Shown here piece by piece: positions 5,778 to 14,400 of a DNA stretch of 16,568 nucleotides. The notes beneath the pieces are model-generated. The model was not told the origin of the DNA and did not search any database. It saw only the letters and a program-made list of their open reading frames with translations. A program made the translations under genes and the position numbers. The DNA comes from Christensenella sp. UBA3857 (GTDB taxonomy: Bacteria; Bacillota; Clostridia; Christensenellales; CAG-138). Position 1 is the stretch's first letter. Each line of letters opens with the position of its first letter. Location: contig DGHD01000036.1 of the NCBI GenBank assembly GCA_002392505.1, positions 41,236 through 57,803 on the forward strand, given 5' to 3'.

Positions 5778-6389
5778 TCAATACCCCGGTCTTTCGATAG
5801 ATGCGCAGCTGATCTCATATGCCGTCCGTTCGACGGTACTGCCGTCCGGCAGCGTCTTCTGATACTGTCTCGACTGCATGCGTCCTTTGAGCGCAACGAG
5901 CTCGCCCGGCGTCAGCGTGCCCGCGAAACGGGCGTTCCTCCCCCATGCTATCGCCGGAAGATAATCGCTTTTGCCGTAGCGTCTCCTGACCGCGACGAGC
6001 ATGTCTGCGATCTCCCTCGAAAACGGCGTCATCCTGTATACCACCGGCTTTACGATACGTCCTATAAGCTCCGCTTCGTTAACGTCCTCCCCGTCCTCCG
6101 GGGTAAGGAGACAGCGCGCAAATACCGTCAGTATAAGATGGCTGCCATCCTCTGCGCGCTGATTGTAAGATCGGATCTGTCCCGATACCGAGACCGGAGC
6201 GCCTTCGTCGTATTCGTTTTCGCCGAGCAGTCTTTCCGACACGGTGACGGGAAGCACGTCCTCCGTGCCCGAAAGCCGCTTCGCTGCGACGTACATCTTA
6301 AAAAATGCTTCGCCAAGCACCTCATGATCGTAAACGGGCGGACCGCTTATTCTGCCTGTCAGGATAATCCTGTTTGAATGATCGAACAT
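5778..6389 (-). CDS. Tandem OB-fold single-strand DNA-binding-like protein
   Basis: 203 residues with two similar halves. Residues about 5-95 start NRIILTGRIS and about 105-199 start NEAELIGRIV, both like the first strand of an SSB/PriB OB fold. The second half has the longer, more SSB-like pattern, with LPAIAWGRNARF and ALKGRMQSRQY. It lacks the acidic SSB C-terminal tip that recruits partner proteins and ends instead in a short proline/glycine tail. A single-stranded DNA-binding or primosome-like role is inferred from fold pattern only. ATG 6389 has GGGAGG 7 bases upstream, and that Shine-Dalgarno lies in a 9-bp hairpin (6399-6436). The gene converges on the gyrB-like gene across a shared terminator. 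No clear private promoter is seen, so read-through from the tkt operon is possible. Confidence 0.72.
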   Translation of the reverse strand: MFDHSNRIILTGRISGPPVYDHEVLGEAFFKMYVAAKRLSGTEDVLPVTVSERLLGENEYDEGAPVSVSGQIRSYNQRAEDGSHLILTVFARCLLTPEDGEDVNEAELIGRIVKPVVYRMTPFSREIADMLVAVRRRYGKSDYLPAIAWGRNARFAGTLTPGELVALKGRMQSRQYQKTLPDGSTVERTAYEISCASIERPGY

Positions 6390-6398
6390 TCCATTGCC

Positions 6399-6436
6399 TC
6401 CCGAAGAGATATTACATTCAACAGTATTCTTCGGGA
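6399..6436 (-). promoter_or_regulatory. Hairpin covering SSB-like ribosome binding site
   Basis: TCCCGAAGA (6399-6407) and TCTTCGGGA (6428-6436) form a perfect 9-bp inverted repeat with a 20-base loop. In the minus-strand mRNA the 3' arm ends with the GGGA of the GGGAGG Shine-Dalgarno, so the folded form would hide it from ribosomes. This could be an autoregulatory or DNA-operator site. Confidence 0.5.
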
Positions 6437-6460
6437 GCGGAAAAAAGAATCGGAGGGCAT

Positions 6461-6514
6461 AAAGAAAGCCGCGAAGGGATGCTTCCCGATAAGGAGGACG
6501 CGCCAGTTCGCGGC
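6461..6514 (-). terminator. Terminator-like structure ending tkt operon
   Basis: On the minus strand GCCGCGAA and TTCGCGGC (6507-6514 with 6468-6475) form a perfect 8-bp outer stem, followed by TTTCTTT. The 31-base interior holds a smaller GGG/CCC hairpin and the sequence CCTCCTT. The long loop makes it a weaker or conditional terminator, 16 bases after the Nudix stop codon. Confidence 0.5.
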
Positions 6515-6529
6515 ATATGCTTTCGTTGT

Positions 6530-6928
6530 TTACTGTTTTGCGAGTATGTATTCGTTTGCGTCGGCAAGCACCTTGCGGAGCGCCTCATGCTTGAGCATCT
6601 TGGCTGCCTCCTCATAGGGCTTGACGGCGATCCCGCGGATCTCGTGACAGGGCTTTGCTTCGCCTTCGTAATCGGCGGCAAAAATAGTCACCGTTTTGCG
6701 TCTGCCGCGTTTTTGGGGGAGCTCATACTCTATCACGCGGCGGAAGCCGGTATCGATCCGGGGCTTGACGCCCGTCTCCTCTTCGACCTCGCGGATGGCG
6801 GTCTCCTCCTCCGTTTCGCCGTGTTCCATGTGCCCCTTGGGAAAACCGTACACGGAACCGAGCACCAGCACGTAGTGCGGCGCACCTTCGATCATCTTGT
6901 AGAGCACTGCTCCGCAGGATCTTTCCAT
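6530..6928 (-). CDS. Nudix hydrolase, Ap4A-hydrolase-like
   Basis: 132 residues. The Nudix box is complete: G32-x5-E38-x7-R46-E47-V-x-E50-E51-x-G53-V54, which binds Mg2+ and hydrolyses a nucleoside diphosphate linked to another group. The N-terminal SCGAVLY start and GFPKGHME run are characteristic of bis(5'-nucleosyl)-tetraphosphatase-like members, so Ap4A or a related dinucleotide is a reasonable substrate guess. ATG 6928 shares its first base with the stop codon of the preceding gene (TGATG). GAGGA lies 6 bases upstream of it. GTG 6931 is a possible alternative adding one residue. It is the last gene of the tkt-lepA operon. Family assignment is firm; substrate is inferred. Confidence 0.9.
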   Translation of the reverse strand: MERSCGAVLYKMIEGAPHYVLVLGSVYGFPKGHMEHGETEEETAIREVEEETGVKPRIDTGFRRVIEYELPQKRGRRKTVTIFAADYEGEAKPCHEIRGIAVKPYEEAAKMLKHEALRKVLADANEYILAKQ

Positions 6929-7137
6929 CACTCTTCCTCATTCTCCCCGCGATCGGCAAAGAATATCTCCGCCATCAAGGGGTCTTTTTTCATTTCGGCA
7001 AGCTGTTCGCGCGTCAGGCACGAGTCCGTGCCGAGGCAGTCCCGGCAGCGGTTGAAGCATTCCGGGCAGATACAGCCGAGCTTGCCGTCGTCCGCCTGTA
7101 CCATATAAGTCCCGCATTTTCTGCACATGCAGCGCAT
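6928..7137 (-). CDS. 69-residue Cys-rich small protein, unknown
   Basis: Nine cysteines in 69 residues fall into three clusters: C3, C5, C8; C22, C24, C27; and C31, C34, C40. The CxxC spacing resembles a small zinc ribbon or rubredoxin-like knuckle, followed by an acidic helical tail (about 43-69). There are no membrane segments or signal peptide. The start at 7137 has AAGGAG in the last codons of the HAD gene and a 4-base gap from that gene's TGA. Its own stop overlaps the Nudix start, so translation of all three is likely coupled. I do not recognise the family. A zinc-binding role is inferred from Cys spacing only. Confidence 0.72.
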   Translation of the reverse strand: MRCMCRKCGTYMVQADDGKLGCICPECFNRCRDCLGTDSCLTREQLAEMKKDPLMAEIFFADRGENEEE

Positions 7138-7141
7138 ATTA

Positions 7142-7792
7142 TCACTCCTTCAGAAGCTTATCCAGCAACTCGGGCAGCTCGCGGAAGGAGCTTATCGCGT
7201 GCTCCGCGGCGAAGCCCTTTCCGAAGCCGTAAGAGGCGTGTATGAACGGTATGCCGGCGGAATGCGCGGAATGCATATCGCGCTCCGTATCGCCGACGTA
7301 AACCGCCTTTGCAAGCCCGTTCCGCTCCATAATGAGCCTTATGTTGTCCCCCTTATGGAGCCCGGTGCGCCCGATGCACTCGAAATCGGTCACGTTTTTG
7401 GCAAAGCCGTGATAGTTAAGGAACGACTGGATATACCCATCCTGGCAGTTAGACACGATAAAGAGCTCGTATCGCCCGGCAAGCGCGGGCAGGAGCTCTT
7501 CGACCCCGTCGAAGAGCACGCCCCCGTAAAGATTGAGCCGGCGGTTCTCCTCCACGCAGCAGGCGTGGAGTATCTCATTGCGCCTTTCAAGCTCTATGTC
7601 GGGAAGGAGTATCTCGCCTATCTCGGGCACGGTGCGGCCCATCATGACCGCCATTCGCTCCTGTGTGAGCTCAAGATCCACGCCGTAACGTTTGAACGAA
7701 AGATTCCATGCTATGCCGACCTGATACGACGAATCCCAGAGGGTGCCGTCGAGATCGAATATGATACCTGTTTTCGAATTGTTTTCCGTCAT
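7142..7792 (-). CDS. HAD-family phosphatase (phosphoglycolate-phosphatase-like)
   Basis: 216 residues, typical length for a haloacid dehalogenase superfamily phosphatase with an alpha-helical cap (subfamily I). Catalytic motifs are D13-L-D15-G-T-L (nucleophile and acid/base), S114-N in motif II, K147 in motif III and G167-D-T-E-R-D172 in motif IV for Mg2+. It probably removes phosphate from a small phosphorylated metabolite; phosphoglycolate is common for close relatives but cannot be fixed by sequence. ATG 7792 follows the hemW stop by a single base with no clear Shine-Dalgarno of its own, so it is probably translated by coupling to hemW. It lies upstream of the Cys-rich and Nudix genes, forming a possible small metabolite-repair group. 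Confidence 0.9.
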   Translation of the reverse strand: MTENNSKTGIIFDLDGTLWDSSYQVGIAWNLSFKRYGVDLELTQERMAVMMGRTVPEIGEILLPDIELERRNEILHACCVEENRRLNLYGGVLFDGVEELLPALAGRYELFIVSNCQDGYIQSFLNYHGFAKNVTDFECIGRTGLHKGDNIRLIMERNGLAKAVYVGDTERDMHSAHSAGIPFIHASYGFGKGFAAEHAISSFRELPELLDKLLKE

Positions 7793-7793
7793 C

Positions 7794-8936
7794 TTACTGT
7801 TCCATGAATTTTATCAGCGCTTCGTTCTGGAAATCGAGCCCGCGCTTCGTTAAGTACATACTGTCCTCCGTCGCCTCGAGCCAGCCGTCCATCTCGAGCT
7901 CGGAAACGGCGGGCGCATACTTCTCGACGGGATCGCATCCGAAACGCTCCTCGAATTCCCTGCGGGAAACGCCTTTTATCTTGCGGAGACCAAGCATTAT
8001 CGTCTCGAACATCTCCTCGTCGCGCTCGATCTTTCGGGTATTCCGAACGGGCAGTTTGCCTTCGCCGAGCTCGTTTATGTACTCGTTCAGATCGTCCGTA
8101 TTGTTGAACCGCGTCCAGTCGCCCTTTAATCGGAGGGCGGAATGGGAGTTTAAGCCTATCCCAAGATATTCGCCGTTATCCCAGTAATTGAGATTATGTC
8201 TGCACTCGAAGCCGGGCTTGGCGAAGTTCGATATCTCGTAACGGGCATAGCCCCTTTGGGCGAGGAACTCAAAGCCCGCGTCTTCCATATCGGCGGTATC
8301 GTCGGGATCGGGCAGCATCACGCGCCCGTTCCGGACGTCGTCATAAAGGGGCGTGCCCTCCTCGAGGATTAGCGAATAGGACGAGATATGCGGGATCTCA
8401 AGCTCCGTTACGAGGCGGAGGGTATCGATACAGCTCTCCTCCGTTTGCCCGGGAAGCCCATGCATAACGTCCGCGTTTATGTTGGTGAAGCCGACCTTGC
8501 GCGCCGCGGATACGGCGTTTATGAAGTCCTGCCGCGAATGGATCCTGCCGATCGCATGAAGCTCGAGATCGTTCGCGCTCTGCAGTCCCAGCGACAGACG
8601 GTTCACACCGGCTTCGTAAAGCTCGTTCAGCTTTTCCTCCGAGGCGGATTCGGGGTTCGCTTCCGAAGTGATCTCGGCTTCGGGCTTTATGGAAAAGCAT
8701 TTCCTCGCCTCGTTCAGAAGCGCGGCTGTCCTGCCGGGCTTGAGTACAGTGGGCGTGCCGCCGCCAATGAATACGGTGTCGAAAGCCCTGTCCTTCATAA
8801 GGGGGGCGTATTTACGCATCTCGGCGACGAGCGCGACGAAATACAGATCCTCCCTTTCAAGGGCGGGAAAGCTGACGAAATCGCAGTAGCGGCACTTCTT
8901 TTTGCAGAAGGGGATGTGGATGTAAAGCCCTTGCAT
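7794..8936 (-). CDS. hemW: HemW-type haem chaperone (radical SAM)
   Basis: 380 residues of the HemW/oxygen-independent coproporphyrinogen-oxidase-like family. The radical SAM cluster is C11-x3-C15-x2-C18, GGGTP at 57-61 helps bind S-adenosylmethionine, and HNLNYW at 246-251 matches the HNxxYW haem-binding motif of HemW. A C-terminal winged-helix-like HemN_C domain (about 300-380) is present. HemW inserts haem into target proteins and is distinct from true HemN. The ATG shares one base with the lepA stop (TGATG), so the two are translationally coupled, and lepA-hemW is a common gene pair in Firmicutes. Product assignment as HemW rather than HemN rests on the haem motif and context. Confidence 0.93.
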   Translation of the reverse strand: MQGLYIHIPFCKKKCRYCDFVSFPALEREDLYFVALVAEMRKYAPLMKDRAFDTVFIGGGTPTVLKPGRTAALLNEARKCFSIKPEAEITSEANPESASEEKLNELYEAGVNRLSLGLQSANDLELHAIGRIHSRQDFINAVSAARKVGFTNINADVMHGLPGQTEESCIDTLRLVTELEIPHISSYSLILEEGTPLYDDVRNGRVMLPDPDDTADMEDAGFEFLAQRGYARYEISNFAKPGFECRHNLNYWDNGEYLGIGLNSHSALRLKGDWTRFNNTDDLNEYINELGEGKLPVRNTRKIERDEEMFETIMLGLRKIKGVSRREFEERFGCDPVEKYAPAVSELEMDGWLEATEDSMYLTKRGLDFQNEALIKFMEQ

Positions 8937-10738
8937 CAGTTGATACGAAGCACGGTCATGAACGCGTCGGAGGGAACGGAGACCGTTCCGACCTGCCTCA
9001 TGCGCTTCTTGCCCTCCTTCTGCTTTTCAAGCAGTTTTTTCTTCCTCGTTATATCGCCGCCGTAGCATTTGGCGAGAACGTCCTTCCTGACGGCGCGCAC
9101 CGTTTCGCGCGCGATTATCTTGCCGCCGATGGCCGCCTGGATGGGTATCTCGAACTGCTGGCGGGGAATGACCTCCTGCAGCTTTTCGGCGACGGCGCGT
9201 CCCTTTGCATACGCCTTGTCGCGATGGACTATCGTCGAGAGCGCGTCGCACATATCGCCATTAAGCAGGAAATCGAGCTTTACAAGATCGCTCTCCTCGT
9301 ATTCGCCGAGCTCGTAATCAAAGGAAGCGTAGCCGCGGCTCCTCGACTTCAAGCCGTCGAAGAAGTCGAATATGATCTCGTTCAGCGGCATACGGTAGGT
9401 GAGCTTGACGCGGTTTTCCTCAAGATACGTCATATCGACGAATATGCCGCGCTTCTCCTGGCAGAGCTCCATTATGGAGCCGACGTATTCGGGCGGCGTC
9501 ATGATATGCGCGTTGACCATCGGCTCCTCCATGCGCTGTATCTCCATAGGAGAGGGCAGATTGGAGGGGTTGTCTATAAGCCTGACGGAGCCGTCGAGCA
9601 TAATGACGCGGTATATGACGGAGGGCGCGGTAGTTACGAGGTCGAGATCGAATTCGCGCTCGAGCCTCTCCTCCGCTATCTCCATATGCAGAAGCCCCAG
9701 GAAGCCGCAGCGGAAACCGTAGCCCAAAGCCTGGGACGTTTCAGGCTCATACGAAATGGAAGCGTCGTTGAGGATCAGCTTGTCGAGCGCCTCCTTGAGC
9801 GCCTCATAATCGGCGCCGTCCGCGGGATAGATGCCGCAGAACACCATGGGGTTCGCCTGCTTGTAGCCGTGGAGCGGCTCCTTGGCGGGACGGTTCGCAA
9901 GGGTTATGGTATCGCCGACCTTCGTCTCGGCGACGGACTTGATGGACGCGGAGATATAGCCGACCTCGCCGGCGGTAAGCTCCTTTACGGGCATGCGTCC
10001 GGGATCGAAAATACCGACCTCGGTAACGTCGAATTCATTGCCTGAATGCATGAAGCGGATCCTGTCGCCCGGTCTCACCGTACCGTCCATAACGCGGACG
10101 TAGGAAAGCGCGCCCATGTAGTTATCGTACAGGCTGTCGAATATGAGCGCCTTCAAGGGAGCTTCGGGATCGCCCTTCGGCGCGGGAACGTCGGAAACTA
10201 TCCTTTCGAGTACCTCCACGACGTTAAGACCCGTCTTTGCGGATATCTGCGGGGCGTCCTCCGCGGGCAGTCCGATGATATCCTCTATCTCATGTATGGC
10301 ATTCTCGGGATCGGCGGAAGCTAGATCGATCTTGTTTATCACGGGGATTATCTCAAGATCGTTGTCGAGTGCGAGATACACGTTCGCAAGCGTCTGCGCC
10401 TCTATTCCCTGCGTCGCGTCGACGACGAGCACTGCGCCCTCGCATGCGGCGAGAGCTCGGCTGACCTCATAGGTGAAGTCCACGTGACCGGGAGTGTCGA
10501 TCAGGTTGAGCATGTAGGTCTTTCCGTCGCGCGCGGTATAGAACATACGCACCGCGGTGGATTTGATCGTGATGCCCCTTTCCCTTTCGATATCCATGGA
10601 GTCAAGAAGCTGCTCCTCCATGTCGCGCTCGGCGACGGTATCGGTAAGCTGCATGAGCCTGTCCGCCAGGGTGGACTTGCCATGGTCGATATGTGCGATT
10701 ATGCAGAAATTGCGTATGAGTTCCTTGGGGAATGCCAT
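8936..10738 (-). CDS. lepA: Elongation factor 4 (LepA) GTPase
   Basis: 600 residues, the full usual length. GTPase motifs are A15-H-I-D-H-G-K-S-T (G1), RGITIKS near 54-60 (G2), D81-T-P-G-H-V (G3), N135-K-I-D (G4) and S166-A-K-T-G (G5). Domain II, the EF-G-like domains and the LepA-specific C-terminal domain, ending [14 protein letters not shown], all follow. EF4 acts on ribosomes, affecting back-translocation or initiation and biogenesis. The ATG at 10738 has GGAG 7-8 bases upstream. The gene starts 19 bases after the tkt stop and overlaps hemW by one base, so it belongs to the tkt operon. Confidence 0.98.
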   Translation of the reverse strand: MAFPKELIRNFCIIAHIDHGKSTLADRLMQLTDTVAERDMEEQLLDSMDIERERGITIKSTAVRMFYTARDGKTYMLNLIDTPGHVDFTYEVSRALAACEGAVLVVDATQGIEAQTLANVYLALDNDLEIIPVINKIDLASADPENAIHEIEDIIGLPAEDAPQISAKTGLNVVEVLERIVSDVPAPKGDPEAPLKALIFDSLYDNYMGALSYVRVMDGTVRPGDRIRFMHSGNEFDVTEVGIFDPGRMPVKELTAGEVGYISASIKSVAETKVGDTITLANRPAKEPLHGYKQANPMVFCGIYPADGADYEALKEALDKLILNDASISYEPETSQALGYGFRCGFLGLLHMEIAEERLEREFDLDLVTTAPSVIYRVIMLDGSVRLIDNPSNLPSPMEIQRMEEPMVNAHIMTPPEYVGSIMELCQEKRGIFVDMTYLEENRVKLTYRMPLNEIIFDFFDGLKSRSRGYASFDYELGEYEESDLVKLDFLLNGDMCDALSTIVHRDKAYAKGRAVAEKLQEVIPRQQFEIPIQAAIGGKIIARETVRAVRKDVLAKCYGGDITRKKKLLEKQKEGKKRMRQVGTVSVPSDAFMTVLRIN

Positions 10739-10757
10739 TTATCGTCTCCGTAAGATA

Positions 10758-12731
10758 TTATTCGATGATGCTCCTTGCGGCGGACTCGATCGCCTCGGCG
10801 GTGATGCCGAAATGCTCGAACAGCTTCCCGCCGGGAGCGGAAGCACCGAAGCCCTTCATAGAGACGAGCCTGCCGTCAAGACCGATGTATTTGTACCAGC
10901 TCATCCCGCCGAGCGCCTCGCACGCGACGCGGTTGCGGCACTCAGGAGGAAGCACGCTCATCCTGTATTCCTCGGGCTGCTCGTCAAAGAGCTCCATACA
11001 GGGCATCGATACCACGCGCACGCGGATGCGGTCGCGCGCCATGTTTTCCGCCGCCTTCAATGCAAGCTCCACCTCGGAGCCGGACGCCATGAGTATCACA
11101 AGGGGCATGCCTTCGCAGTCCTTCAGGATATAGCCGCCCTTCATGGCTTCGCTGCCGGTGCCGGGAAGCTGGGGCAGGTTCTGCCTCGAGAGCGCCATGA
11201 CCGCGGGCGCCTTCTTATCAAGCGATGCGATATAGCAGGCTGCGGTCTCTCTGCCGTCCGCGGGACGGTAGACGTAGGTGTTGGGCGTTGCCCTCAGCAT
11301 ATCGAGCTGCTCGATGGGCTGATGGGTGGGACCGTCCTCGCCGACGCCGATGGAGTCGTGAGTCATTATATAGAGCACGTTCAGACCCATCAGCGCGGAG
11401 AGCCTGAGCGCGGGCTTCAGATAATCGACGAACACAAGGAAGGTCGCGCAGTAGGGACGAAGTCCGCCGTAGAGCGCCATGCCGTTTGCGATCGCGCCCA
11501 TTGCGAACTCGCGGATGCCGAAGCGGAAGTTGCGCCCGGAATAATCCGCCTTGCTGAAATCGCCGAACGCCTTCATGTATGTCAGATTGGAGGGACCGAG
11601 GTCAGCAGAGCCGCCGATGAGGTTTGGCATCCTTTCGGTGAGCCTCGTAAGCATGATCTCGGAGCATTTCCTCGTCGCGAGCTTTGCGGCGTCGTCGAAC
11701 TCCCACAGCGCGGGATCGTTTACGTCAAAGCGGATCTCTCCGTTCTCCCATGCGGTGAGCTCCTCATAGAGCTCGGGATAGGCGGCCTTGTAGCCGTTCA
11801 TCAGCTCCTGATACCCGTCGTACAGCTTCGAGAAGCCCTCGCCGAGCTTTGCCATGTGCTCCATGACCTCTTCGGGAACGGTGAACTCGGGATACTCCCA
11901 GTTAAGGGACGCCTTATAAGCGGCAATATTCTCCTCGCCGAGGGGGGAGCCGTGGCTCGAAGCGGAGCCCTGCTTCGCGGTGCCCTCCGCGATGTTGGTG
12001 TGAACGATTATGAGCGAGGGATGCGCTTCATCCGCCTTCGCTTCTTCGATGGCGCCTGCAACGGCGTCCATATCCTCGCCGGATGCGACTTCAAGCACCT
12101 GCCAGCCGTATGCCTCGAAACGCTTTTTAACGTCCTCGGTAAAGGCGAGATCGGTGGAGCCCTCTATGGTTATGCGGTTGGAATCGTAAAGCGCGATGAG
12201 CCTGCCGAGCCCGAGCGTCCCAGCAAGGGAAGCCGCCTCCGACGCGACGCCCTCCATCATGCAGCCGTCGCCCATAAGGGTATAGGTGCGGTTGTCGATC
12301 ACGTTATAGCCTTCGCGGTTGAAGCGCGCAGCCATGTGACGCTCCGCCATCGCCATGCCGACCGCCATTGCAAAGCCCTGCCCGAGGGGACCTGTGGTCG
12401 CCTCTATGCCGGGGATATTGCCGTATTCCGGATGACCGGCGGTCTTTGCGCCGAGCTGACGGAATTCCTTTATGTCGTCAATGGAAACGGGATACCCGAA
12501 AAGATGCATGAGCGAATAGAGCAGCATGGATGCGTGCCCCGCGCTCAAAACAAAGCGGTCGCGCCCGAGCCACTCGGGATGCTTCGGATCGTGTCTCATG
12601 CTCTTCCAAAGCGTATAAGCCATGGGCGCAGAGCCTATCGCGAGCCCGGGATGCCCGCTCTTTGCCTTCTGGATGGCCTCAACTGAGAGCATCCTCATCG
12701 AAGTTACGGCAAGACGATCGATTTTTTCCAT
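10758..12731 (-). CDS. tkt: Transketolase
   Basis: 657 residues, the expected full-length single-chain transketolase. It moves two-carbon ketol units between sugar phosphates in the non-oxidative pentose phosphate pathway in the cytoplasm, using thiamine diphosphate and a divalent metal. Visible are S25-G-H-P-G, H66 and H100, the ThDP motif G154-D-G with N185 about 30 residues later, the pyrimidine-domain segment REFAMG, and the transketolase signature [16 protein letters not shown]. The start ATG 12731 has GGAGG 10 bases upstream, with a clear promoter at 12796-12824. It is the first gene of a six-gene minus-strand operon with lepA and hemW. Confidence 0.97.
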   Translation of the reverse strand: MEKIDRLAVTSMRMLSVEAIQKAKSGHPGLAIGSAPMAYTLWKSMRHDPKHPEWLGRDRFVLSAGHASMLLYSLMHLFGYPVSIDDIKEFRQLGAKTAGHPEYGNIPGIEATTGPLGQGFAMAVGMAMAERHMAARFNREGYNVIDNRTYTLMGDGCMMEGVASEAASLAGTLGLGRLIALYDSNRITIEGSTDLAFTEDVKKRFEAYGWQVLEVASGEDMDAVAGAIEEAKADEAHPSLIIVHTNIAEGTAKQGSASSHGSPLGEENIAAYKASLNWEYPEFTVPEEVMEHMAKLGEGFSKLYDGYQELMNGYKAAYPELYEELTAWENGEIRFDVNDPALWEFDDAAKLATRKCSEIMLTRLTERMPNLIGGSADLGPSNLTYMKAFGDFSKADYSGRNFRFGIREFAMGAIANGMALYGGLRPYCATFLVFVDYLKPALRLSALMGLNVLYIMTHDSIGVGEDGPTHQPIEQLDMLRATPNTYVYRPADGRETAACYIASLDKKAPAVMALSRQNLPQLPGTGSEAMKGGYILKDCEGMPLVILMASGSEVELALKAAENMARDRIRVRVVSMPCMELFDEQPEEYRMSVLPPECRNRVACEALGGMSWYKYIGLDGRLVSMKGFGASAPGGKLFEHFGITAEAIESAARSIIE

Positions 12732-12795
12732 GATCTTTTTTCCTCCAACACTGCTTTTTTAGCGCCGCCGCGCGGCCATATTTATTTCCATGTTA

Positions 12796-12824
12796 ATTAT
12801 ACATTATTTTTCGTCGGTTTTCAA
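12796..12824 (-). promoter_or_regulatory. Promoter of tkt-lepA operon
   Basis: On the minus strand TTGAAA (12819-12824) and TATAAT (12796-12801) are spaced by 17 bases. The leader of about 60 bases contains a GC-rich inverted segment around 12762-12778. Confidence 0.88.
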
Positions 12825-12843
12825 TGGTCTTGTAAGGTATATT

Positions 12844-12875
12844 AAAACCGGGAAGCATTAAAGCTTCCCGGTTTT
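12844..12875 (-). terminator. Terminator of glycosyltransferase gene
   Basis: A perfect 13-bp stem AAAACCGGGAAGC/GCTTCCCGGTTTT (12844-12856 with 12863-12875) with a 6-base loop is flanked by T residues on the minus strand. It lies between the glycosyltransferase stop and the tkt promoter. Confidence 0.9.
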
Positions 12876-12890
12876 GGCGATCTGTTGCGG

Positions 12891-14183
12891 TCATTCGGTC
12901 GGCAGTCTCTCCGAAGAGCTCCTGCCGTCGATATCCTTTGCGCTGACGGAGTGCTCTATCGGCTTCCATTCGGGCTTTGAAAAGAGCGAGATGAACGCTA
13001 TCGGAACGTTCGAGAGCATGAATATCGGCGAGGTGAATATCGCGAGCACCTTCTTGTACCCCTTGGAATGGATGTGCTTCCATTCGGTCAGTATCGTTAC
13101 GAGCGCGACGGCAAACATGGGCAGATACATTCCGAACAGCCAGCCGGCGGTGGAAAGCAGCGCCATTGGGATGGTGCTCTGCCCGGACACGACCTTGGTC
13201 ACGGATATGGAGATATTGACCAGCACGGAGAATATCGTGACAAGGTACGCCGGGAATATGCACATATTGAGATCGTAGCAGGCAAAGCTGCCGCGGAGGG
13301 ATTTTTTGAAGAGCTTTACGCCGTATCTCCGCAGCACCTGGAGATAGCCCTTCGACCAGCGAAGGCGCTGCCTCCACGAAAGGCGGAACTTGGTGGGCTG
13401 CTCGTCGAAAAACTCGGCGTCATGGCAGAAGCCGATCAGCTTGCCCTCAAGTATCTCGTATGCGGAGAACTCGATATCCTCGGTCAGCATCATGAAGGGC
13501 CAGCCGTCGAACTCGTCCGCTATCTTTTTGGTGAACATATAGCCCGTACCGGAAACGTAGCAGCTCGTCCCGAGGAGGCTCCTCGTATGATTGAGATACC
13601 GGCTGGAGCGCATGAACATGGTGGCGTAGCCGGAGCTTATCCAGCTGTCGCCGTAATTCTTGCTGTTGCGGTAGCTGGTGACTATGTCGAAGCCCTCCGC
13701 CGCCTTGCGGTCCATCTTCTCGATATAGTTTTTGGTAAGGAGATTATCCGCGTCGAACACGAAGAACCCGTCGAAAGCATCGGGATAGTCGCGCTTTATC
13801 GAGCGCATCAGAAGATCCATCGCGTAGCCCTTGCCGACGTGCTCCTTATCGAACCTCTCATAGACCACGGCGCCCATGGAGCGGCATTTTTCGGCGGTAT
13901 CGTCCGTGCAGTTGTCCGCGGCGACGAATATCGTAAGCTTATCCTGCCCGTAGGTCTGTTCCTTGATGCTGTTGATAAGGTCGCCGATGACGTTCGATTC
14001 GTTCCTCGCGCAGATGAGGACGGCGTATCGGTTGCCCGTCAGCTCCGGCTTGGGCATGTTTTTGAGGCGTTTTTTCCTCCTGCCCCAGAGTATCCACTGA
14101 AGGGGTATGAAAACGAACTGGTATGCGTAAAGAACGGTAACGATCGCACCCAGCACGGTATTTATGATCCTAAGCGTTTCCAT
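12891..14183 (-). CDS. Membrane glycosyltransferase, family 2
   Basis: 430 residues. One N-terminal membrane segment (about 8-33) is followed by a cytoplasmic GT-A domain (about 50-300) and three C-terminal membrane segments (about 308-332, 338-364 and 378-401). Catalytic features are D90 in the AADNCTDDT loop, D144-A-D146 for metal and UDP-sugar, T234-E-D236 as catalytic base region, and Q272-R-L-R-W276. This layout matches processive beta-glycosyltransferases such as poly-GlcNAc, hyaluronan or cellulose synthases, so it probably makes or extends a surface or extracellular polysaccharide. The sugar cannot be told. ATG 14183 is chosen over GTG 14228 because AAAGGG precedes it and the earlier start has no ribosome site. 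It is a single-gene unit with its own promoter and terminator, with no other polysaccharide genes in view. Confidence 0.88.
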   Translation of the reverse strand: METLRIINTVLGAIVTVLYAYQFVFIPLQWILWGRRKKRLKNMPKPELTGNRYAVLICARNESNVIGDLINSIKEQTYGQDKLTIFVAADNCTDDTAEKCRSMGAVVYERFDKEHVGKGYAMDLLMRSIKRDYPDAFDGFFVFDADNLLTKNYIEKMDRKAAEGFDIVTSYRNSKNYGDSWISSGYATMFMRSSRYLNHTRSLLGTSCYVSGTGYMFTKKIADEFDGWPFMMLTEDIEFSAYEILEGKLIGFCHDAEFFDEQPTKFRLSWRQRLRWSKGYLQVLRRYGVKLFKKSLRGSFACYDLNMCIFPAYLVTIFSVLVNISISVTKVVSGQSTIPMALLSTAGWLFGMYLPMFAVALVTILTEWKHIHSKGYKKVLAIFTSPIFMLSNVPIAFISLFSKPEWKPIEHSVSAKDIDGRSSSERLPTE

Positions 14184-14267
14184 TCGAAATAATACCCTTT
14201 CATACGCGGACAAATCGGCGCGGCTCACCGGCGCGAAAAAAAACGCGGTCGGAAAACCGTAATGATT

Positions 14268-14296
14268 ATCTTAATACGCCGCAGTCGTTTTGTCAA
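14268..14296 (-). promoter_or_regulatory. Promoter of glycosyltransferase gene
   Basis: On the minus strand TTGACA (14291-14296) and TAAGAT (14268-14273) have a 17-base spacer. The 12-base palindrome CAACTGCAGTTG (14294-14305) overlaps the upstream edge of the -35 element and could be an operator. Confidence 0.78.
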
Positions 14297-14327
14297 CTGC
14301 AGTTGTCTTGTTTTGACGAATATATCG

Positions 14328-14367
14328 CAAAAAAAACGGTACAGGGGCATGGCTGCCGCTGTACCGT
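14328..14367 (-). terminator. Terminator of malate operon
   Basis: On the minus strand ACGGTACAG pairs with CTGTACCGT (14359-14367 with 14336-14344) around a 14-base interior that can pair partly, followed by eight T residues (14335-14328). Confidence 0.9.
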
Positions 14368-14400
14368 GTTTTTCCTGTGGGGAGCTTCGGTTCTTCAACC

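Noticed and set aside
5745..6377. Long plus-strand frames opposite the SSB-like and downstream minus-strand genes
   Set aside because: They are mirror frames of well-supported minus-strand genes and show no domains or ribosome sites of their own.
14184..14228. Longer glycosyltransferase start at GTG 14228
   Set aside because: No ribosome binding site precedes it and the 15 added residues do not fit the family start. ATG 14183 follows an AAAGGG site.
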